Source: Marivita sp. S6314
GTDB taxonomy: Bacteria; Pseudomonadota; Alphaproteobacteria; Rhodobacterales; Rhodobacteraceae
Direction of reading: 5' to 3'
Assembly: GCF_023015985.1 (NCBI RefSeq)
Contig: NZ_JALKAO010000005.1
Span: forward strand, 1-64,000
Length of the DNA stretch: 64,000 bases
The notes under the pieces are model-generated. The model was given only the letters and a program-made list of their open reading frames with translations, had not been told where the DNA came from and ran no database searches. Shown here in pieces: positions 44,499 through 53,055 of this stretch; within the stretch, counting starts at the first letter, position 1, and every line of letters begins with the position of its first letter. Both the position numbers and the translations under genes were made by a program.

Positions 44499-44581
44499 CT
44501 GGTGGCTTGTTCTTTTTTTCCCTGTCACTGCATACGTTATCAATCGCGTGGCACGTGTAAACAGCTAATAAGGAAGACCTT

Positions 44582-45553
44582 TTAAGCCTCTGAAATCGTG
44601 TCCATAATTCGGACAAGTTCAGCACTGATGCCCGGTTCGGACAACGCATGCCCGGCATTGCGGACCATCCGAAGATCACAATCTGGCCATGCCCGCGCCA
44701 ATTCCCAGGCCCGCACAGGGGGGCAGATCATGTCGTATCGGCCCTGGACGATCGCTCCGGGAATGCCCCTGAGCCGGTCCATGTTCTTGAGGATCCAGCC
44801 GTCTTCTTCGAGAAACCCGTTGTTGATAAAGTAGTGGTTTTCCAGCCGCGCAAAGGCACGCGCGTAGTCTCCGGGGGATTCCCCGCCGGACCCGCTTGAA
44901 TAGACCGAGGCCAACGCGTTTTCCCAGGCCGACCATGCCCGGGCGTAGCGCGTTTCGGTCCGCAAATCGCCACAGAACAGACGCCGGTGATACGCCGCGA
45001 TCAGGTCATCGCGCTCGTCCTCGGGAATGATGTCAACGAACCGCGCCCAGGTTTCCGGCCAGAACTGCCCAGCGCCACCCCCGTAGAACCAGTCGAGCTC
45101 TGCCTTGGTCATCGTGAACACGCCACGCAGCACGAGATGGCGCACCCGGTCGGGATGCGTGATGCCATAGATCAACGCCAGAGTGGCACCCCAGCTTCCC
45201 CCGAACACGATGAAGTCGTCGATGTTCAGCGTTTCGCGGATCAGTTCGATATCGCGCACCAGATCCCAGGTCGTGTTGTTGGCCACGCTGGCATGCGGCC
45301 GCGACCGGCCACAGCCGCGCTGATCAAAGAGCACAACGCGGAACACCTTGGGATCAAAATACCGCCGCATCGACGGGCTGCACCCGCCCCCCGGGCCGCC
45401 ATGCAGCACAATCACAGGAATCCCGTTTTCCGCGCCGCATTGTTCAACATACACGGTGTGGCCATCGCCGACCGACAACATACGCTGATCATAGGGATCG
45501 ACCGGAGGATAGAGATACTGCACTGCGCGCTTTTGGCTCGGGAATTTGTCCAT
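44582..45553 (-). CDS. pip: Proline iminopeptidase
   Basis: This alpha/beta hydrolase removes N-terminal proline from peptides. The 323-residue protein has [30 protein letters not shown], the nucleophile elbow [13 protein letters not shown] and a late His in AGHALSEPG. The ATG at 45553 is preferred to TTG at 45574. It lies upstream of the peptide-type ABC importer on the same strand, so uptake and cleavage of proline peptides may be linked. It is divergent from ubiG. Confidence 0.93.
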   Translation of the reverse strand: MDKFPSQKRAVQYLYPPVDPYDQRMLSVGDGHTVYVEQCGAENGIPVIVLHGGPGGGCSPSMRRYFDPKVFRVVLFDQRGCGRSRPHASVANNTTWDLVRDIELIRETLNIDDFIVFGGSWGATLALIYGITHPDRVRHLVLRGVFTMTKAELDWFYGGGAGQFWPETWARFVDIIPEDERDDLIAAYHRRLFCGDLRTETRYARAWSAWENALASVYSSGSGGESPGDYARAFARLENHYFINNGFLEEDGWILKNMDRLRGIPGAIVQGRYDMICPPVRAWELARAWPDCDLRMVRNAGHALSEPGISAELVRIMDTISEA

Positions 45554-45603
45554 ACGCAATCTATATTGTCCCAAGAGCGAAAAAGACCATGGGGAAACGT
45601 CGC

Positions 45604-46347
45604 ATGTCCGGTGTCACAACTGTTGATCCGTCAGAAATTGCCAAGTTTGAGGCGATGGCCGCAGAATGGTGGGATCCAAACGGCAAGTTCAAGCCGCTGC
45701 ATATGCTGAACCCCTGTCGTCTTGATTACATCACATCGCAGATTGCGGAAGAGTTTGATCGCGATCTGGACACGACGATGCCGTTTGCCGGGCTGCGCAT
45801 CCTTGATATCGGCTGCGGCGGTGGGCTTTTGTGCGAACCGATGGCGCGACTTGGCGCAACCGTGGTTGGCGTGGACGCCGCAGAGCGCAACATCCCGGTT
45901 GCCCGCACCCATGCCGAACAGTCGGGGCTAGAGATTGATTATCGCCACACCACGGCCGAGGCGATGGCGGACGCGGGCGAACAATTCGATGCTGTTCTGA
46001 ACATGGAAGTGGTCGAACACGTGGCCGATCCACTGGCCTATCTGACGGCGTGTCAGCAGCTTTTGAAACCCGGCGGCCTGCACATCTGTTCCACCATCAA
46101 CCGCAATTCCAAAAGCTTTGCGATGGCAATTGTTGGGGCGGAATACGTGATGCGCTGGTTGCCGAAAGGCACGCATGAATGGAACAAGTTCATCACCCCG
46201 GATGAGCTTTTCGATCTGATGCGACAGGCCGGGCTCGATCCGGTGGATCGCAAGGGATTCCAGTTCAACCCGATCACATGGAAATGGCGGTTGTCGGATC
46301 GCGATCTGAGCGTGAACTACGTCACCGCAGCGCTGAAACCCCGGTAA
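45604..46347 (+). CDS. ubiG: Ubiquinone O-methyltransferase UbiG
   Basis: UbiG performs both O-methylations in ubiquinone synthesis. The 247-residue protein has [19 protein letters not shown] at the start, the SAM motif [28 protein letters not shown] and the typical [19 protein letters not shown] 45604 has GGGGA 8 bases upstream and fits the family; ATG 45589 would add five residues. It is divergent from pip and convergent with marR. Confidence 0.94.
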   Translation: MSGVTTVDPSEIAKFEAMAAEWWDPNGKFKPLHMLNPCRLDYITSQIAEEFDRDLDTTMPFAGLRILDIGCGGGLLCEPMARLGATVVGVDAAERNIPVARTHAEQSGLEIDYRHTTAEAMADAGEQFDAVLNMEVVEHVADPLAYLTACQQLLKPGGLHICSTINRNSKSFAMAIVGAEYVMRWLPKGTHEWNKFITPDELFDLMRQAGLDPVDRKGFQFNPITWKWRLSDRDLSVNYVTAALKPR

Positions 46348-46368
46348 ACCGCAGCGGTTTGTGCGGGA

Positions 46369-46815
46369 TCAATCGGAGCTGTTGCTTTCCAGCTTGACCC
46401 GCAATTCCCGCAGCACCGGAATGGCCGCGCGCACTTTGGTGTCACCCAGTTCATTGACCATCTCGGTGATCAGCGGCGTGATTGCCGCAATCGCTGCGTC
46501 CCGCGCCGACAGGCCTGCCGGGCTGATGGACACCTGTTTGCGCCGGGCGTCGTCCCAATCGGGGCGAATATGCACGTACCCGGCGGCTTCCAGTTTGCCC
46601 AATGTGTTTGTCATGGCCCCCCGGGTCACGTGAAAGGACTTGGCCAATTGTGCCGGAGTTCGCTCTGATCCACCCCTGGCCAATTGATTTAAAACGGAAA
46701 AATGCGAGATTTCCATCTTGTTGGGCAGCACACGGGTCAGCCGGTTCCGCAAAAGCTGATCTGCGGTAAGCAATTCGCTGAAAAGCGAGATAGCAAGAGG
46801 ACTGCTGTCATTCAT
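46369..46815 (-). CDS. MarR family transcriptional regulator
   Basis: The 148-residue protein is a winged-helix MarR-type regulator: ISHFSVLNQLARGGSERTPA, LAKSFHVTRGAMTNTLGKLE (recognition helix) and the wing RPDWDDARRKQVSISPAG with the conserved D-x-R. It overlaps the nitrilase-family gene by 4 bases and is the last gene of a comF-grxC-nit-marR series. It may respond to a product of that series; the ligand is unknown. Confidence 0.9.
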   Translation of the reverse strand: MNDSSPLAISLFSELLTADQLLRNRLTRVLPNKMEISHFSVLNQLARGGSERTPAQLAKSFHVTRGAMTNTLGKLEAAGYVHIRPDWDDARRKQVSISPAGLSARDAAIAAITPLITEMVNELGDTKVRAAIPVLRELRVKLESNSSD

Positions 46816-47645
46816 GACGGGCCAGAGAAGTCTCTATCATGCTGTAAAGACGGAACTTTCTGCCTCGCTTTTGCCACGTTGGCCAAGTCTACGTCAACAA
46901 GATGCACGCCAAATCGCTGCCCTGCGTCAATCAGCACCTCACCCCAGGGCGAAACTGCCATCGAATGCCCATGTGTAGTGCGGGATCGGCCGGTGGATGC
47001 CGGATGATGACCCATCTGCGCCGGGGCAAGCAGGTAACTGCCGGTTTCAATGGCGCGGGCGCGAAGCAAGGGCTCCCAATGCATTGGACCGGTGGCCGGC
47101 GAAAACGCGGCGGGCACAACTAGGATTTCGGCACCCGCATGAGCCAGCTTGCGGTACAGATAGGCAAACCGGACATCGTAGCAGATGCTCATCCCGATCA
47201 CGCCAAAGGGCGTCGGCGCGATGACGGCTGTATCGCCGGGTTTGAACCCGGCCGATTCCTTGTAGGTTTCGGTTGCCGTGACCTGCACATCGAACATGTG
47301 CAATTTGTCATATCTGGCGGCAATCGACCCGTCCGGCGCAATCAGGAACGACCGGTTCAAAAACCGTTCTTCCGGCGGGTCCGCTTTCAACGCAAGAGAT
47401 CCGATCAAAAGCCAAACGCCCAACCGCGCCGCATCTTCGCGCAGACCCGCCAATGTCGGATCGTCCGCTTCAAGATGCAGAACGCCCTGCTGGTGCGACC
47501 GGCTGTTGCTGACACAATTGGTCACTTCCGGCGTCAGGATCAACCCCGCCCCTTCTGACGCCGCGCTGCGCACGAGTTCAGAAGTGACCCGCAGGTTGGT
47601 GTGCGGGTCATCTGAGGACGTCAGTTGAAGCAGCGCGGCCCGCAT
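46812..47645 (-). CDS. Nitrilase-family amidase, Nit1-like
   Basis: The 277-residue carbon-nitrogen hydrolase has the Glu-Lys-Cys triad in LILTPEVTN, YDKLHMFDV and GMSICYDVRF. The last segments and RARAIETGSYLLAPAQ are characteristic of Nit1/Nit2-like enzymes such as deaminated-glutathione amidase. Being next to glutaredoxin grxC, 5 bases away, it fits a role in glutathione repair. The precise substrate is inferred. Confidence 0.9.
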   Translation of the reverse strand: MRAALLQLTSSDDPHTNLRVTSELVRSAASEGAGLILTPEVTNCVSNSRSHQQGVLHLEADDPTLAGLREDAARLGVWLLIGSLALKADPPEERFLNRSFLIAPDGSIAARYDKLHMFDVQVTATETYKESAGFKPGDTAVIAPTPFGVIGMSICYDVRFAYLYRKLAHAGAEILVVPAAFSPATGPMHWEPLLRARAIETGSYLLAPAQMGHHPASTGRSRTTHGHSMAVSPWGEVLIDAGQRFGVHLVDVDLANVAKARQKVPSLQHDRDFSGPS

Positions 47646-47650
47646 CCGCC

Positions 47651-47908
47651 CTAGGCCGCCAGCAAAGCGTCAAGCTTGCCCGCCCGTTCAAGCGCATAGA
47701 GGTCATCACATCCTCCGACATGCGTTTCTCCGATAAAGATCTGCGGCACCGAGGTTTTGCCATTTGCCCGCTGGATCATTTCGGGTTTGCGCTTGGGATT
47801 GGTCAGCACGTTGATTTCGGTGAACGTCACACCTTTCTGGTTCAGCAAGCGCTTGGCCGCGTGGCAAAAACCGCAAAGCGGCGACGTGTAGATTTCGATG
47901 TTTTGCAT
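47651..47908 (-). CDS. grxC: Glutaredoxin 3
   Basis: The 85-residue dithiol glutaredoxin has IYTSPLCGFCHAAKRLLNQ, where CGFC replaces the more common CPYC, then TSVPQIFIGETHVGGCDDLYAL. It reduces disulfides and glutathione mixed disulfides in the cytoplasm. It is 5 bases upstream of the nitrilase-family gene and 30 after comF. Confidence 0.94.
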   Translation of the reverse strand: MQNIEIYTSPLCGFCHAAKRLLNQKGVTFTEINVLTNPKRKPEMIQRANGKTSVPQIFIGETHVGGCDDLYALERAGKLDALLAA

Positions 47909-47938
47909 GGTATATCCCTTTGCGTGATTGTCCGGGAT

Positions 47939-48667
47939 TTAGGCAGCCTTTGCAACGCGTGCCAGAACCATGACACAAATCTCTCGGCTCTGTGCAGTGT
48001 GACAGGCAAGCGCACATGCCGCGAGCGTCGCACCAGAGGTCATCACGTCATCAATCAGAAGGACTGGTCGGTTTTTCAGGTGCTGCGCACCGCGCGGGGT
48101 GTGTGTGATGGCGTCTGCCACTTCGGCAAAACGCGCGGCGCGGGATTTGCCGTCAAGCGATGCCGTGCGTCTGTGGCGGCGCAATGCGTCGGGACAGAAT
48201 TGAAGATCGAGTTTCCGCGCCAGCGCCTGTGCCAAAAGCGCGGATTGATTGTAGCGCCGTTTGAGCAACCGCGTGAGGTGCAACGGCACAGGCACCACAA
48301 CCGTGTCCGAAGCCAAAGGTTGGGGCACCGACCCTACCATCCAATCCGCGGCGGTGTCGACAATGTCGTGCCGATCCCCGTGTTTCAACGCCAGCACAAG
48401 CTTGCGGGCAACCCCGTCATAGCGCAGCGGCGCACGGCCCCAGATCCAGGGCCGCCCGATCGCCATGCAGTCATCGCACTGCACCCGGTCTTCAGAGACG
48501 CCCGGCAACGGCACGCCGCACAGGTCACAGACCAGGCCCGTGACAAACGGTGTCTCGGCGAAACACGCAGCACAAAGGCCGTGTTCCTGGTCGACCAACC
48601 CACCGCATGCAAGGCATTGGGGCGGGTAGATCATGCGCAGTGCGGTTTGCAATCCGGCCTGCAGCAT
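47939..48667 (-). CDS. ComF-like double zinc ribbon phosphoribosyltransferase
   Basis: The 242-residue protein has an N-terminal zinc-binding part with CLACGGLVDQEHGLCAACF and CDLCGVPLPG ... CDDCMA, then a phosphoribosyltransferase fold ending VLLIDDVMTSGATLAACALA, the PRPP loop. It matches ComF/GntX, linked with DNA uptake or stress, with unclear biochemistry. It leads the minus-strand operon and is divergent from the NDUFAF5-like gene, 14 bases away. Confidence 0.92.
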   Translation of the reverse strand: MLQAGLQTALRMIYPPQCLACGGLVDQEHGLCAACFAETPFVTGLVCDLCGVPLPGVSEDRVQCDDCMAIGRPWIWGRAPLRYDGVARKLVLALKHGDRHDIVDTAADWMVGSVPQPLASDTVVVPVPLHLTRLLKRRYNQSALLAQALARKLDLQFCPDALRRHRRTASLDGKSRAARFAEVADAITHTPRGAQHLKNRPVLLIDDVMTSGATLAACALACHTAQSREICVMVLARVAKAA

Positions 48668-48681
48668 CCTATTTGCCGCTC

Positions 48682-49503
48682 ATGTCCGACACTCCTCAAC
48701 TGACCGATCGCACAGCGCTGACCTTGCACCGCGCCCGCGCCGCGAAGGACCCGGCCCTGTTTCTGCACGAAGAAGCGCTGGCTGATGTGGAGGATCGCCT
48801 CTCACTGGTTAACAAAACCTTTCACGCGCCTGCGGTTGTGACGCCCTTTCCCGACGTCTGGACCCAGAGCTTTCCAAACGCACACTGTGTTGCGGATAAT
48901 GATGTGCTTGATCTGGTCGAAGGGCAGCACGATCTGGTGATCCACGCGCTGTCACTGCATTGGGCCAACGATCCGGTGGGTCAGCTGATTCAGTGCCGAC
49001 GCGCGCTGCAGCCAGACGGGCTTTTACTGGTGGTCGCATTTGGCGGGCAGACCCTTCACGAATTGCGCGCGGCGCTTGGGCAAGCCGAGATCGAAGTCAC
49101 TGGCGGCCTGTCCCCACGTGTTGTCCCGATGGGAGAAATCCGCGATCTGGGTGCGTTGCTTCAGCGTGCCGGACTGGCGTTGCCGGTGGCCGACAGCGCG
49201 GTCCTGACAACCACATACGAAACGCCGCTGCACCTGATGCGGGATTTGCGCGCAATGGGTGAAAGCAACGCACTTGCCGGCCGCGTGCGTCACGCCACGC
49301 GGCGCGATGTCTTGATGCGCGCCGTTGCGCACTATACCGCTGCATATGGCACAGAGGACGGGCGCATCCCGGCCACCTTTGAGTTGATCACGCTCACTGG
49401 CTGGGCCCCCGACGCATCGCAACCGCAACCGCTGCGGCCGGGATCGGCGGCACAGCGGTTGGCCGATGCATTGAATACGGTTGAAACACCGCTGAAAGAT
49501 TGA
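48682..49503 (+). CDS. NDUFAF5-like methyltransferase-fold protein
   Basis: The 273-residue protein matches alphaproteobacterial relatives of the mitochondrial complex I factor NDUFAF5. LVIHALSLHWANDPVGQLIQ, RALQPDGLLLVVAFGGQTLHELR and SPRVVPMGEIRDLGALLQRAG are typical. The glycine-rich SAM motif I is not recognisable in residues 50-75, so methyl transfer should not be assumed; NDUFAF5 itself is a hydroxylase. A role in complex I assembly is inferred from family. Confidence 0.8.
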   Translation: MSDTPQLTDRTALTLHRARAAKDPALFLHEEALADVEDRLSLVNKTFHAPAVVTPFPDVWTQSFPNAHCVADNDVLDLVEGQHDLVIHALSLHWANDPVGQLIQCRRALQPDGLLLVVAFGGQTLHELRAALGQAEIEVTGGLSPRVVPMGEIRDLGALLQRAGLALPVADSAVLTTTYETPLHLMRDLRAMGESNALAGRVRHATRRDVLMRAVAHYTAAYGTEDGRIPATFELITLTGWAPDASQPQPLRPGSAAQRLADALNTVETPLKD

Positions 49504-49558
49504 CCTGACAGGGATAGAGGTTAGTTAGCTCGTCAGATGACTTGAGGACTGAGGCTCT

Positions 49559-50623
49559 ATGTTGGACGCCACCAAAACCGCGCAACGCCCGACCCATTCA
49601 CCGACCGAGCATCCAAAGGTGCCCGCCGCCCGTGTGGGTGTCCTTTTGGCCAACCTGGGAACGCCGGATGATTATTCATACTGGCCCATGCGCCGGTACC
49701 TGAACGAATTCCTGTCAGACCGCCGTGTCATCGACTACAGCCCGTGGCTCTGGCAGCCGCTTTTGCAGCTGATCATCCTGACGAAACGTCCGTTCAGTTC
49801 AGGCGAAGCGTACAAGTCGATCTGGAACGAGGAACAGGGCGAAAGCCCGTTGATGACGATCACCAAGGATCAGACCGCCAAAGTCACCGAAGCGATGAAG
49901 AACCGCTACGGCGATCAGGTGGTGGTTGATTTCTGCATGCGCTATGGCAATCCATCGACCAAATCCAAAGTCCGCGAGATGGTCGAGGCCGGGTGCCGCA
50001 AGATCCTCTTTTTCCCGCTGTACCCGCATTATGCCGGGGCCACGTCAGCCACTGCAAATGACCAGTTCTTCCGCGCGCTGATGGATGAAAAGTGGCAGCC
50101 AACGGTACGCACCGTGGACCCCTATTTCGAACATCCGCTCTATATCGAGGCCTTGGCACAGTCGATCGAGACGGCCTATGCCAAGCTGGACAAGCGCCCC
50201 GATATCCTTGTGTGCTCTTATCACGGAGTGCCGAAACGGTACCTGATGGAAGGCGATCCCTATCACTGCCAGTGTCAGAAAACGACGCGTTTGCTGAAGG
50301 AACGTCTGGGGTGGGACGATTCGGAGATCGTGACCACGTTCCAATCCAAGTTTGGACCGGAAGAGTGGTTGAAGCCTTACACGGTGGAAGAAGTGGCGCG
50401 GCTGGCCGAAGAGGATGGCAAGAAAAACATCGCCGTCTGCGCGCCCGCGTTTTCAGCCGACTGCATCGAAACGCTGGAAGAGATCAACGAAGAGATCAAA
50501 GAAAGCTTTGAAGAGGCCGGCGGTGAGCATTTCACCTACATTCCGTGTCTCAACGACGATCCTGCGCATATCAAAGCGTTGTCGGCGGTTATCGAAGAAA
50601 ACCTGAACGGGTGGTTGGACTGA
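49559..50623 (+). CDS. hemH: Ferrochelatase
   Basis: HemH inserts ferrous iron into protoporphyrin IX. The 354-residue protein has VGVLLANLGTPDDYSYW, RRYLNEFLSD, the catalytic His in VCSYHGVPKRY and the PAFSADCIETLEEI block with the conserved Glu. A GAGG ribosome site precedes the ATG. It stands alone between the NDUFAF5-like gene and a strong terminator; hemD is 37 kb away in this window. Confidence 0.96.
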   Translation: MLDATKTAQRPTHSPTEHPKVPAARVGVLLANLGTPDDYSYWPMRRYLNEFLSDRRVIDYSPWLWQPLLQLIILTKRPFSSGEAYKSIWNEEQGESPLMTITKDQTAKVTEAMKNRYGDQVVVDFCMRYGNPSTKSKVREMVEAGCRKILFFPLYPHYAGATSATANDQFFRALMDEKWQPTVRTVDPYFEHPLYIEALAQSIETAYAKLDKRPDILVCSYHGVPKRYLMEGDPYHCQCQKTTRLLKERLGWDDSEIVTTFQSKFGPEEWLKPYTVEEVARLAEEDGKKNIAVCAPAFSADCIETLEEINEEIKESFEEAGGEHFTYIPCLNDDPAHIKALSAVIEENLNGWLD

Positions 50624-50716
50624 CGCAGACGGGCAAAAAGCGGAGTCCTCGATCTCTGCGCATCCCAAGTCAGACCGACCGAAATCGCTCAACACAACAC
50701 ATCAGTGGCAGACATG

Positions 50717-50747
50717 AAAAAAGGCGGTGCCAGAAGCACCGCCTTTT
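50717..50747. terminator. Bidirectional intrinsic terminator
   Basis: A perfect 10-bp stem (AAGGCGGTGC/GCACCGCCTT) with a 5-base loop is flanked by A and T runs, so it works both for hemH and for the small gene at 50772-50963. Confidence 0.88.
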
Positions 50748-50771
50748 AACAATTCGATATCCAATTAAGGA

Positions 50772-50963
50772 TTAGTCAGCAGCTGCAGCAGCCAGCAGGG
50801 CGATAACGACCAGCGGGATGATGAGACCTGCGGAAGAGGAGCTTGCTGCTGCTTCTTCAACAACAACGACTGGCTCCATCATGACTTCGCCTTTTGCGTG
50901 GCCTTTTGCCATTGCTGTCGATGCAGCAGCAGCCAGGGCAGCGGCGAGAACGAGTTTCTTCAT
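50772..50963 (-). CDS. Tiny exported Ala-rich protein
   Basis: The 63-residue protein starts with a clear signal peptide (MKKLVLAAALAAAASTAMA, cleavage after Ala19). A short charged part and VVVVEEAAASSSS follow, then a second hydrophobic stretch (GLIIPLVVIALLAAAA) close to the C-terminus, so it may be anchored by its tail. An AGG ribosome site lies upstream and a strong terminator follows, both supporting a real gene. I recognise no family; function unknown. Confidence 0.68.
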   Translation of the reverse strand: MKKLVLAAALAAAASTAMAKGHAKGEVMMEPVVVVEEAAASSSSAGLIIPLVVIALLAAAAAD

Positions 50964-51112
50964 ATTAACCTCCAGATATTAGCATGTCGGTCTACCAATA
51001 GGCATGACACGACAGGCACCCAAGACTTACCTCGTAGGGCTTTGTAAGCAGCTTATGCGGGTAAATGCAAACCTATCTTATCACTCGACTTTCCAGCCTT
51101 GTGGCCATGTCG

Positions 51113-51712
51113 TCAAATAAGCAACACCTGTGTTCCCACCTTCGCCAGTTCGTAAAGCTCTTCGATGTGCTCGTTATAAAGACCGATACATCCGTTCGAT
51201 GAACGGCGTCCGATTTTCCGCGTATCGTGGGTCCCGTGGATACGATAATACGTCCAGCTAAGGTGCAAAGCCCGTGTGCCAAGCGGATTGTCGGGCCCCG
51301 GCGCCACGTAATCCGGCCAGTCCGGATTGCGGATTTTCATCGACGGCGTGGGACGCCAATCGGGGGCTGGATCCTTGAGAACGATCTCGGTGCGGCCGCG
51401 ACGCGTCAGATCTTCGGTCAGCGGCACGGAAGACGGGTACAACCGGTAATCGCCGCTTTCCATCCAGTAATGAAGCGCGCGCGAATCGATATCCACAAGG
51501 ATCGCCCCGCCTTTCAGATCACTGAAATACGGACGCCAGTCGAGCGTGCGGAAACTTGAGATATTGCGGCGCACAACCTGCGACAAATCGCGCTCCATCT
51601 CGACAGTTGCAGCGCTGTTGACGTCCTGCGCGACGGCTGGCGTCGCAAGTGCGGCAGCCGAACCGGCGAGGAACGCGCGGCGATTTACGGAAAAACGCGG
51701 AGTTTTAGCCAT
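51113..51712 (-). CDS. L,D-transpeptidase, YkuD type
   Basis: The 199-residue protein probably forms 3-3 crosslinks or lipoprotein attachments in peptidoglycan. It starts with a Tat-like signal (NRRAFLAGSAAALATPAVA). The catalytic domain ends YYRIHGTHDTRKIGRRSSNG followed directly by CIGLYN, the H-G-x(n)-S-x-G-C signature with the nucleophile Cys. The N-terminal part carries a segment around the conserved ALHYW. A second L,D-transpeptidase lies at 52481-52966. Confidence 0.9.
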   Translation of the reverse strand: MAKTPRFSVNRRAFLAGSAAALATPAVAQDVNSAATVEMERDLSQVVRRNISSFRTLDWRPYFSDLKGGAILVDIDSRALHYWMESGDYRLYPSSVPLTEDLTRRGRTEIVLKDPAPDWRPTPSMKIRNPDWPDYVAPGPDNPLGTRALHLSWTYYRIHGTHDTRKIGRRSSNGCIGLYNEHIEELYELAKVGTQVLLI

Positions 51713-51889
51713 GTCAGTGGTCCCCTTTATGAGCTAGATGGGATCGTCAAACTTGCTCCTCGTATATGACCGGAATGCCTCACCCGCAATTCAAAGGAAT
51801 GTCAGACCGGCAAATCTCGGCTTTGTGTGTTTGATCCCACCCACCTCTGGGGCTAAGCGAGAAGGCAACCAAGGATTAGGTGGCTGATC

Positions 51890-52444
51890 ATGAAGCGTTC
51901 GACATTTTTGCTAGGGGCAGCGGCTTTGGCTCTGACGGCGTGCGGTGGAACCCCCGCAACGCCAACGCTTGGCCCCGATGGCAAGCCCTTGCCACGCCTG
52001 TACCGGATACGCTCAGGCGACGCCGGGCGTATTCAATTCCGAATGCTCGATGCGCTGAACGCCCTGCGTCAGGCCTCTGGTGCGCCCGCGCTGGAACTGA
52101 ACGCGCGTTTGAACGCTGCCGCCGCAACCCATGCGCGCGACATGAGCGTTCAGAATCGCCCGTGGCATTTCGGCTCTGACGGATCTTCCCCGATCATCCG
52201 CATTCAGCGCGCCGGTTATACCGGGCGCCTTGTCGGAGAAGCGATTTCGGAAACCTACGAGACCGAGCTGGAAACGCTGGGTGCGTGGATGGAAGCGCCG
52301 AACACCCGGACGGTCCTGCTTGATCCAACCGCACGCGACATGGGCTTTTCCTGGCATCAGGAAGCCAATGGCAAGATCTGGTGGAACCTGATTGTCGGTG
52401 CGCCGGGCGAATCCGGGTTTATCCCGATCAACGTCCCGACCTGA
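51890..52444 (+). CDS. CAP-domain lipoprotein
   Basis: The 184-residue protein has a lipoprotein signal (LLGAAALALTACGG with the lipobox Cys18) and a CAP/SCP-like domain: MLDALNALRQASGAPALELN, AATHARDMSVQNRPWHFG with the conserved His and Glu-like positions, and GEAISETYE. Bacterial members are secreted or membrane-bound and of uncertain activity. It lies between two minus-strand L,D-transpeptidase genes, so a cell-wall role is plausible. Confidence 0.85.
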   Translation: MKRSTFLLGAAALALTACGGTPATPTLGPDGKPLPRLYRIRSGDAGRIQFRMLDALNALRQASGAPALELNARLNAAAATHARDMSVQNRPWHFGSDGSSPIIRIQRAGYTGRLVGEAISETYETELETLGAWMEAPNTRTVLLDPTARDMGFSWHQEANGKIWWNLIVGAPGESGFIPINVPT

Positions 52445-52470
52445 TCCCGTCTTCTGGTGGTGTGATGATT

Positions 52471-52490
52471 CAACCCCGCATCAGGGGTTG
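52471..52490. terminator. Hairpin between convergent genes
   Basis: A 7-bp stem CAACCCC/GGGGTTG with a 6-base loop overlaps the stop codon of the L,D-transpeptidase gene and lies 27 bases after the CAP gene. There is no T-run. Confidence 0.35.
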
Positions 52491-52966
52491 ATCGTGATTG
52501 GCGTGCCGTTTTTGACCATCGAATAAATCTCGCGCATTTCCCGGTTGGTCACGGCGATACAGCCCCAAGTCCAGTCCTGACCGCGGTTGCGGTATTTCCA
52601 CGGGCGTCCGTGGATAAAGATGTCACCGCCGGGTGATTTTCCCATCGCTGCAGCCGCTTCGATATCGCGCGGGCGGGGATAGTCGATGCCGATGGACAGA
52701 TAGAAGCTGCTGTTGGGATTGCGGCGGTCGATCAGGTATTCGCCTTCGGGCGTGCGCCCGTCGCCTTCGATCTGCTTGTGACCTTCGGGCGCAAAGCCAA
52801 GCCCGATGTCATAGGATTTGAGCACCGCGTTATGGTGCAAGAGGTACATCTTGCGTTCACCCTTCTGCACCACGACACGGGTGACCTCGGGTCCATTGTA
52901 GGTTGGGAACTTGCCGCAGGCGGTCAGCCCAAGAAGTAGCGCCAGAAGACACAGAATACGAAACAT
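52481..52966 (-). CDS. L,D-transpeptidase family lipoprotein
   Basis: The 161-residue protein has a lipoprotein signal (LLALLLGLTACGK, Cys17) and a compact YkuD-like domain: GERKMYLLHHNAVLKSYDIG, DGRTPEGEYLIDRRNPNS, DIFIHGRPW and DWTWGCIAVTNREM, which holds the catalytic His and Cys. Similar single-domain proteins act in the periplasm on peptidoglycan or may hydrolyse crosslinks (DpaA-like). It is distinct from the Tat-exported enzyme at 51113-51712. Confidence 0.88.
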   Translation of the reverse strand: MFRILCLLALLLGLTACGKFPTYNGPEVTRVVVQKGERKMYLLHHNAVLKSYDIGLGFAPEGHKQIEGDGRTPEGEYLIDRRNPNSSFYLSIGIDYPRPRDIEAAAAMGKSPGGDIFIHGRPWKYRNRGQDWTWGCIAVTNREMREIYSMVKNGTPITINP

Positions 52967-53055
52967 GAAGACACACTGCCCGATTTATTTTGCCGGTTGT
53001 TTTGTTAGCGACTGTACACGAATTTGAACGGAACGGGAAAAACGAAAACGTGATA

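Noticed and set aside
46346-46360. Small hairpin AAACC/GGTTT between ubiG and marR
   Set aside because: Only 5 bp with no T-run; too weak to call a terminator.
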